Origin: Micromonospora inyonensis
GTDB taxonomy: Bacteria > Actinomycetota > Actinomycetes > Mycobacteriales > Micromonosporaceae
Reading direction: 5' to 3'
DNA length: 64,000 nt
Assembly: GCF_900091415.1 (NCBI RefSeq)
Contig: NZ_FMHU01000002.1
Location: forward strand, 1,922,001 to 1,986,000
Of this stretch, positions 59,271 to 64,000 are shown in pieces. Position 1 is the stretch's first letter; each line of letters begins with the position of its first letter. Position numbers and translations under genes: made by a program. The notes under the pieces are model-generated. The model had not been told where the DNA came from. It searched no databases and saw nothing but the letters and a program-made list of their open reading frames with translations.

Positions 59271-60395
59271 ATGGCCCATCCGCCCGCCGCCGCGCTGCAT
59301 CTGAGCGCCCGTCGGCGGCGCAAGCTGCTGGCCATGGTCGGCGCCGCGAGTTGCCCGCAGGCAGTCGCGCTGCGCGCAAGGATCGTGCTGCTGGCCGCCG
59401 ACGGTCTGGCCAACAGCGCGATTGCCGTCGAAGTGGGCTGCAGCGAGCCGGCCGTGCGCCGGTGGCGGCTGCGCTTCGTACGCCGCGGCGTGCCGGGCCT
59501 GTTCGACCGCCCGCGCAGCGGGCGGCCCGAACGGTACGGGCCCAGCGAGCGCTTGGCCGTCATCGCCGTGGCCACCTCCCTGCCTCCCGAGGGGGCCGCC
59601 CGCTGGACTCAGACGCTGATCGCCGAGCATCTGGCCGAACGAGGCATGGCGCTTTCGCGCGCGACCGTGCGCCGCACCCTGACCGAGGCCAGGGTGGGCC
59701 CACACAAGGTCCGCGGCTGGCTCAACCGTGCCGACGATGACGCGTTCTGGGCCAAGGCCGGCGCTGTGTGCCGCCTCTACCTCGACATCCCCGCTGACAC
59801 TCTCCTCGTCAGCGTTGACGAGAAGACCGGCATCCAGGCCCGCTCTCGCATCCGCCCCACCCAGAGCCCGCTGCCCGGCCGTGACCGGCGCGTGGAGTTC
59901 GAGTACAAGCGCCACGGGACCGTCTCCATCGTCGCCGCCATGGACGTGGCCACCGGCCAGGTGGTCGCCGAGCGCATCGAGCGCAACGACTCCGCGCATT
60001 TCATCCGCTTCCTGGCCATGCTCGACCGCAACACCGACCCCGCCCTGCGCATCCACCTGGTCATGGACAACGGCTCCTCCCACACGTCCAAGGCCACCCG
60101 CGCCTGGCTCGCCGCCCACCCCCGTTTCAGCGTGACCCACACTCCCAAGCACGCCAGCTGGCTGAACATGATCGAGCAGTGGTTCTCCGCCCTGACCCGC
60201 CGCGTCCTGCGCGGCGGCGACTTCACATCCCGCGACGACCTCGAAGCCAAGATCACCGCGTTCACCATCCGCTACAACCGCACCGCCCGCCCCTACCGTT
60301 GGCGCTACGACGCCGACGCCGAGCACGCCCGCTACCTCGCACGCCACCCCCAGCACCAAAAGCCCACCCGGGACGACCTAGCCAAGGCCGCATGA
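59271..60395 (+). CDS. IS630-family DDE transposase
   Basis: A 374-residue transposase, intact. The N-terminal HTH is LANSAIAVEVGCSEPAVRRW, followed by GVPGLFDRPRSGRPERYG. The DDE core has LLVSVDEKTGIQARSRIRPT, HLVMDNGSSHTSKA and HASWLNMIEQWFSALTRRVL. It ends RWRYDADAEHARYLARHPQ. ATG 59271 is chosen because CGGAG is 8 bases upstream; ATG 59229 is in frame but would almost touch the passenger start. Confidence 0.9.
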   Translation: MAHPPAAALHLSARRRRKLLAMVGAASCPQAVALRARIVLLAADGLANSAIAVEVGCSEPAVRRWRLRFVRRGVPGLFDRPRSGRPERYGPSERLAVIAVATSLPPEGAARWTQTLIAEHLAERGMALSRATVRRTLTEARVGPHKVRGWLNRADDDAFWAKAGAVCRLYLDIPADTLLVSVDEKTGIQARSRIRPTQSPLPGRDRRVEFEYKRHGTVSIVAAMDVATGQVVAERIERNDSAHFIRFLAMLDRNTDPALRIHLVMDNGSSHTSKATRAWLAAHPRFSVTHTPKHASWLNMIEQWFSALTRRVLRGGDFTSRDDLEAKITAFTIRYNRTARPYRWRYDADAEHARYLARHPQHQKPTRDDLAKAA

Positions 60396-60652
60396 CCGTC
60401 ACACAGCGTCACCAGCAACCGGAACAGGACTTGCGATCTGCTGCACTAGCAACGGGGTGCGGGTGCCGGCCACGGCTTTTCCGCCGTCGCCATCCGGGCC
60501 GCCGCCGGCCCGGGGGGCGACGCGGTTGCCCCCCGGCCGAGAACTGGCGGCGAGCCGGTCGGACCGGGTGTGGTCCGAGGTCACCCTGCCTGCTGCGGAT
60601 CGTCCCCGTCAGGTGTGGCCGGTTCGGTTGCGGTACTCCGCTGCTGTACCTC

Positions 60653-60820
60653 CTAGGCGGTGCGGAGAACCTCCCTGGCGGCGGTCGCCACCGAGCAGTC
60701 TGCGGTCCGGCAGATCGGGCAGCGTCCCTCGGGTCCGAGCCGGTGGTCTCGGAGGATCGCTCGGGCGGTGAGGACCAGCCGGTTGCGGATCTGTGCCAGG
60801 GACAGGAACGGCGCGGTCAT
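60653..60820 (-). CDS. Small Cys-rich protein next to the XRE regulator
   Basis: A 55-residue frame, MTAPFLSLAQIRNRLVLTAR then LGPEGRCPICRTADCSVATA. C-P-I-C and a third Cys five residues on suggest a small zinc-binding protein. It follows the regulator gene by 2 bp in the same direction, an arrangement I recall as frequent for such regulators in Micromonospora relatives. The stop TAG is at 60653-60655. Confidence 0.55.
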   Translation of the reverse strand: MTAPFLSLAQIRNRLVLTARAILRDHRLGPEGRCPICRTADCSVATAAREVLRTA

Positions 60821-60822
60821 CC

Positions 60823-61902
60823 TCAGCCCACCCCGAGGGTCGCGGCGAGGTGGATGAGCGTCGCCGGGGCGGCAGGGTCACGGGCGACTTCGGCGAGGAT
60901 GTCCCGGCCGGCTGGTCGGTGGCGGATCTCGGCGGGTGCGATCCGGTCGGCCTCCAACAGGACCCGGCCGGCGTTGATCGGGTCGTCGGCGTGGAGGTAA
61001 GCGCGGGCGGCGTCGATCAGGTGGGCCGCTCGGTGTTCGGCGGGCAGCCATCGCCAGCCGTCTCGCGTGATCGCCTTCTCGTGCCAGGCCACGGCCTCGC
61101 GGGCATCGCCCAGCTCCACTGCTGCGGCGACCCGGGCAAGCTCCACCGCCGTCGGCCCGAACCCGGTCCGGTGGTGGTCGTGACCATCCCCCACCCGCAC
61201 GGCCATGTCAGCGGCCTCGTCGATCAGCTCGACGGCGGTACGATCATCCCCTTCGCGGGCAACGGCCAGGGCAGCCTGCACCAGCAGCGTGCCGCACAGA
61301 GACAGCTCGGACGGAGTGCCGAACTCGATCACCGGCGGGGCGATCCGGTAGGCAGCGGCCAGCATCACCGACTTAGCCACCCGCGCCCGCCCCGAGGCGC
61401 GCAACACCTGACCGAGCTGCACCGCAGCGGCAGCCACCAACACCCGGTCACCGGTAGCGGCAAGCATCGCCCGGTCGACCGCCAGCCACGCCGCGTCGGG
61501 GGAACCCAGCTTCACCAGCAGCGACGCCGTCACCCGGTACGCCTCCACCAACGACACCCGACCCGCCCCGGTCTCGCGGGCGTGAGTGCGCTGCGCGTCG
61601 GCCAACAACCCCGGCACCAGGTCGACGACCTGCGCGTAGCGGGCGTGCTGAAAGGCGGTCCACACGTGCGCGACCTCCCGAGCCAGCCCGTCCGCCGGCA
61701 GGACGGGACGGCGTACCGCCGGGCGCTCCAAGGCGATCTCGTACGCCGACAGAGCCACCCGGATCCGCTCCACACCCTCGACGCGCTCGGCCACCCCGGC
61801 CGGCTGGGCTTCCCAACCAAGCAGCACCGCCGTGTCGATCCGCAGGACGGCCGCGATCTCCTGAAGCGTCGACACCTTGTCCAGCGACCGGACACCCCGC
61901 TC
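60823..61902 (-). pseudogene. XRE-family regulator with TPR-like domain, 5' exon lost
   Basis: About 358 residues remain, beginning at the group II intron 3' end with RGVRSLDKVSTLQEIAAVLR, the last part of a Cro/C1-type HTH. The rest is a helical TPR-like sensor (RVSLVEAYRVTASLLVKLGS, AAVQLGQVLRASGRARVAKS, AAAVELGDAREAVAWHEKAI). The N-terminal recognition helices and start codon lie in a 5' exon absent from the window. The protein cannot be made in this arrangement. Confidence 0.75.
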
Positions 61903-61977
61903 GTCGGGTAGCCCCGGCGCATTGCTGCGCCGGGGCCCCTCAGAACCGGCCGTGCCCGATTTCCAGGCAGCTGGCTC
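61903..61977 (-). ncRNA. Group II intron domains V and VI and 3' splice site
   Basis: On the minus strand, GAGCCAGCTGCCTGGAAATC continues to GGGCACGGCCGGTTC (61943-61977). This is the domain V hairpin, with its GAAA tetraloop and closing GAGCC/GGTTC stem. Domain VI follows as a GGCCCCGGCGCAG/CTGCGCC-type stem, and the intron ends in CTACCCGAC at 61903. The exon resumes with GAGCGGGGTGTCC. Confidence 0.75.
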
Positions 61978-63069
61978 AAGCGAACCCTGAAGGCTTGCGG
62001 GCAGGTGGCTGCGCTGTCCTGTTGCCGCCGTTGGTGATCCGGCGGTGGCAGGAGGTGTGTATGAGTCGGGTTGCGGCGCGTTCGTCCGGTGTGCCGGCAC
62101 CCCGGGCGGTGACCGCGTGTTTGCGGATCGCCGTGCGGGTGGCGGTGAGCCACTGTTCCCATTCGTGGGGGGACTGTGGTTCGTGCTCGGCGTGGAGCAG
62201 CAGCCCTCGACAGATCGGGCATCGGCCTTGCTGGGCTCGTAGGAGCCGCAGCGTGATCGTGCCGATCGGGGGAGGGTTGCGGCGTCGCCGCTGGTGCCAG
62301 TAGTCAGTCAGGCGTGGATCGTCCGGAGACGCCGTTCCTGCGACCATCCGGTGCCGGACGATCGGTGTCCAGGCGAACTTACGCAGGTAGAAGCCAGTGT
62401 CCCGGCTTCCGAACACCCACTTGTCACGCCTGGCCGGGTTGAACTCGCCGAAGTACCGGGTGGTCACCCAGCGCTTCGCCTTGTTCGGGTGTGTGGACCT
62501 GGCCCACTTGTAGGTCGGTTTCCACAGGTGGGCGTCCAGCGCGCCGAAGGCGCGTTTGGACACCCCGATCCGGTAGTAGGCGGCCCACCCGTTGATGATC
62601 GGGTTGAGCCTTCCGATCACCGCGTCGGCGTTCGGCCCTCGAAGGGCCCTCACCTCGGTGGACAGCCGTTTCTGGATCCGCCGCGACGCATCGTTGCTCG
62701 GCTTGGTCAGCAGCTTGCCGTTGGAGTAGCGGCGAATATTGAAGCTCAGGAAATCCACACCTTCACTCAGGTGCAGGATGCGGGTCTTGTCCTCGTTGAA
62801 GACCAGACCCCTGGGCGTCAACCACGCCCCCAGCCGCGCCTTGACCTGCTCGGCCTGCTCACGGGAGTGGCACAGCGCGAGAAGATCGTCGGCGTAGCGG
62901 ACCACCACCGGGCAGCCATCCACCGTCTGTCCGGCACGGGTGCCGGTGACGTGGTAGCGGACCCCGGCGGCGGCCTCCATGCCATGCAGAGCAACGTTCA
63001 TGAGCAACGGGCTGATCACCCCACCCTGCGGAGCACCCTGGTCGGGCGCGACGTGCCCGAAGTCAAATG
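61976..63069 (-). pseudogene. ltrA: Group II intron reverse transcriptase/maturase, 5'-truncated
   Basis: About 360 residues: the RT block APQGGVISPLLMNVALHG, the catalytic VVRYADDLLALC (Y-A-D-D), the thumb/maturase X domain (PIINGWAAYYRIGVSKRAFG, LDAHLWKPTYKWARSTHPNK) and a C-terminal HNH endonuclease (CPICRGLLLHAEHEPQSPHE, then HTSCHRRITNG). RT blocks 0-3 are missing; the frame opens at about 63069, where unrelated DNA carrying padR begins. The TGA stop touches domain V, as expected for an ORF in domain IV. Not mobile in this state. Confidence 0.87.
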
Positions 63070-63108
63070 ATCATGGGCTCGTGCAGGACAACCCCTATGC
63101 AGAACTGG

Positions 63109-63123
63109 ATATAGCTATATAGA
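63109..63123. promoter_or_regulatory. Palindrome overlapping the padR promoter
   Basis: ATATAGCTATAT at 63109-63120 is a 12-bp perfect palindrome and overlaps a -10-like TATAGA at 63118-63123, 8 bp before ATG 63132. In this GC-rich genome such an AT palindrome is unlikely by chance and fits an autoregulatory PadR operator on a leaderless or very short-leader promoter. Confidence 0.55.
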
Positions 63124-63131
63124 GTAGAGAC

Positions 63132-63452
63132 ATGGCAGCTCTCCGCATGACGACGCCGCGGGTCCTCGTCCTTCAGGCTCTGTTGGACGACGACCACCGC
63201 GAACGGTACGGCCTCGACCTCGCCCACCAGGCTGGGCTCGAGCCGGGCACGATATATCCGATCCTGGTCGCCTTCGAGACGGTCGGGTGGCTCAGCAGCC
63301 GGGAGGAAGACATCGACGTGCACACCGAAGGGCGCCCTCGTCGCCGCTACTACCAGCTCACTGCGACCGGCGTCACTGCGGCTCGCGAAGCGCTGAGCAG
63401 AGCGACGCAGCGGCGGGCGGCCCGGGCTGCCTCCGGGAAGCTCGCGTGGTGA
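63132..63452 (+). CDS. PadR-family transcriptional regulator
   Basis: A 106-residue winged-helix repressor: TTPRVLVLQALLDDDHRERY, GLDLAHQAGLEPGTIYPILV (recognition helix) and EGRPRRRYYQLTATGVTAAR (wing and dimer helix). Short PadR proteins of this kind often sit upstream of a membrane protein they control; here the next gene overlaps the stop by 4 bp (GTGA). Confidence 0.92.
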   Translation: MAALRMTTPRVLVLQALLDDDHRERYGLDLAHQAGLEPGTIYPILVAFETVGWLSSREEDIDVHTEGRPRRRYYQLTATGVTAAREALSRATQRRAARAASGKLAW

Positions 63453-64000
63453 GCGCCGTGAACTCGACACCGCCCACGTCGGCTGCCCGCTTGCGCCGCG
63501 TCGACGACGGTGTCGTCTCGCTGCTCGGCCTGTTGCTTCCGGTCGGGTTCCGCGCGCGGCAGCGCGGCGAATGGACCGGCGATCTCATGGTGCTGGCCCA
63601 GGGCAATCCCGCCGCCCGGTGGCGCTATCTGATCGGTGCGGCGCGCACGCTTCCGAGCCTTCGTCGGTCGATCGGTCGCCGCGACGCCACGCCGATCGAG
63701 GTGCCGGCCGGCGTGCGGCAAACGGTGGCCCGCATCCTCCTGCTCGGCATGACCTGGCCGATCCTGTCGTGGCTGCTGTGGGTCCCTGCCCGCTATTTCG
63801 CCTTCGACATCCCTGGCCGTCGTGAGCGCAGCGGGTACAGCATCTCCATCGACCCGCAGACGGTATGGCCGTTCGAGGGCACGCCGGACTGGCTGCTACC
63901 CCTGTGGATCGTGCCGCACTTCGGCGCGTGGGCCGTCGTCATTGGCGGGCCGTTCCTGCTGGCGGCGGTAGGTGTGATCGGCACTGTCGCGGCACTGCTA
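63449..64000 (+). CDS. Membrane protein coupled to padR (3' end outside the window)
   Basis: 184 codons are open to the window edge from GTG 63449. The cytoplasmic N-terminus LLPVGFRARQRGEWTGDLMV and RWRYLIGAARTLPSLRR is a pattern common in proteins that follow PadR regulators. Hydrophobic helices are at about residues 97-115 (ILLLGMTWPILSWLLW) and 150 to the end (LLPLWIVPHFGAWAVVIGGP). Function unknown; probably a regulated envelope protein or a transporter-like partner. Confidence 0.75.
   Translation, partial: MSAVNSTPPTSAARLRRVDDGVVSLLGLLLPVGFRARQRGEWTGDLMVLAQGNPAARWRYLIGAARTLPSLRRSIGRRDATPIEVPAGVRQTVARILLLGMTWPILSWLLWVPARYFAFDIPGRRERSGYSISIDPQTVWPFEGTPDWLLPLWIVPHFGAWAVVIGGPFLLAAVGVIGTVAALL

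Larger units (their letters stand above)
58788..60446. mobile_element. IS630-family element with a passenger gene, both ends intact
   Basis: Terminal repeats of about 28 bp (GTGCAGCAGGTCGCAAGTCC... at 58788; complement, with two mismatches, ending at 60446) are flanked by TA at 58786-58787 and 60447-60448. Contents: a minus-strand passenger gene and a plus-strand transposase diverging from a 43-bp gap. Size 1,659 bp, the same plan as the element at 5710-7393 although the sequences differ clearly. Confidence 0.93.

Noticed and set aside
1..64000. CRISPR array or cas genes, given TniQ and TnsABC
   Set aside because: No regularly spaced identical repeats and no Cas protein motifs anywhere in the window.
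1..64000. tRNA or rRNA genes as integration sites
   Set aside because: No T-loop/anticodon pattern or rRNA segment was recognised on either strand.

Overview
The window is very GC-rich DNA with strong G/C preference at third codon positions. It carries rbpA, a polyprenol-phosphate mannose synthase next to an apolipoprotein N-acyltransferase, an FxsA protein, and many GTG starts coupled by 4-bp overlaps. This points to an actinomycete chromosome, most likely a Micromonosporaceae member (family-level inference from gene content, not a database result). No tRNA, rRNA or CRISPR array was seen.

Layout. (1) 1-5.4 kb: a GAF-domain protein, a Tn3 transposase remnant, a small membrane protein, a NarL-type two-component pair and a secreted serine hydrolase. 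(2) 5.7-13.4 kb: an insertion-sequence pile-up. An IS630 element with a divergent passenger gene abuts an IS3 element. That IS3 element has cut off most of nrdA. nrdB is intact, and a cobalamin riboswitch precedes a metE that a second IS3 element has truncated; the far side of that element joins the 3' end of an unrelated kinase-like gene. (3) 13.5-29.5 kb: a defence and transposition island. It holds an HNH gene, a PD-(D/E)XK-type nuclease gene split by an IS1182 element with a perfect 8-bp target duplication, a three-gene operon resembling ABC-three-component (ABC-3C) conflict systems, and a decayed Tn7-like tnsA-tnsB-tnsC-tniQ block broken by a nonsense codon, an IS4 element and an internal deletion. 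(4) 29.8-34.6 kb: small membrane protein, MerR regulator, MarR/GbsR-like regulator, cytochrome P450 with its ferredoxin, nitronate monooxygenase. (5) 34.65-38.27 kb: two inverted IS630 copies around an IS701-like fragment, then an IS982 element; the array sits in the stop codon of a DUF1992 gene. (6) 38.3-57.3 kb: an ordinary chromosomal block with coiled-coil protein, rbpA, fxsA, ppm1, lnt, an oxidoreductase-methyltransferase fusion and a lysine-catabolism locus. (7) 57.4-64 kb: a frameshifted MFS pseudogene with a second passenger-carrying IS630 just upstream of its start, a group II intron remnant inside an XRE regulator gene, and a PadR-membrane protein pair.

How the genes work together. 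kamA (plus strand) and the divergent operon kdd-amidohydrolase-kamD-kamE-kal-mutL encode the aminomutase route L-lysine -> beta-lysine -> 3,5-diaminohexanoate -> 3-keto-5-aminohexanoate, plus the later 3-aminobutyryl-CoA ammonia-lyase and a B12-mutase reactivase. The cleavage enzyme Kce is not in the window. An Lrp-type regulator and an acyl-CoA dehydrogenase lie just beyond. The ABC-3C-like operon, with middle component, zinc-hook ATPase and nuclease-tipped effector, is tightly coupled and points tail to tail at the IS1182-split nuclease gene. These are the strongest candidates for a little-described system here. A second candidate is the conserved passenger protein encoded divergently inside two different IS630-family elements.
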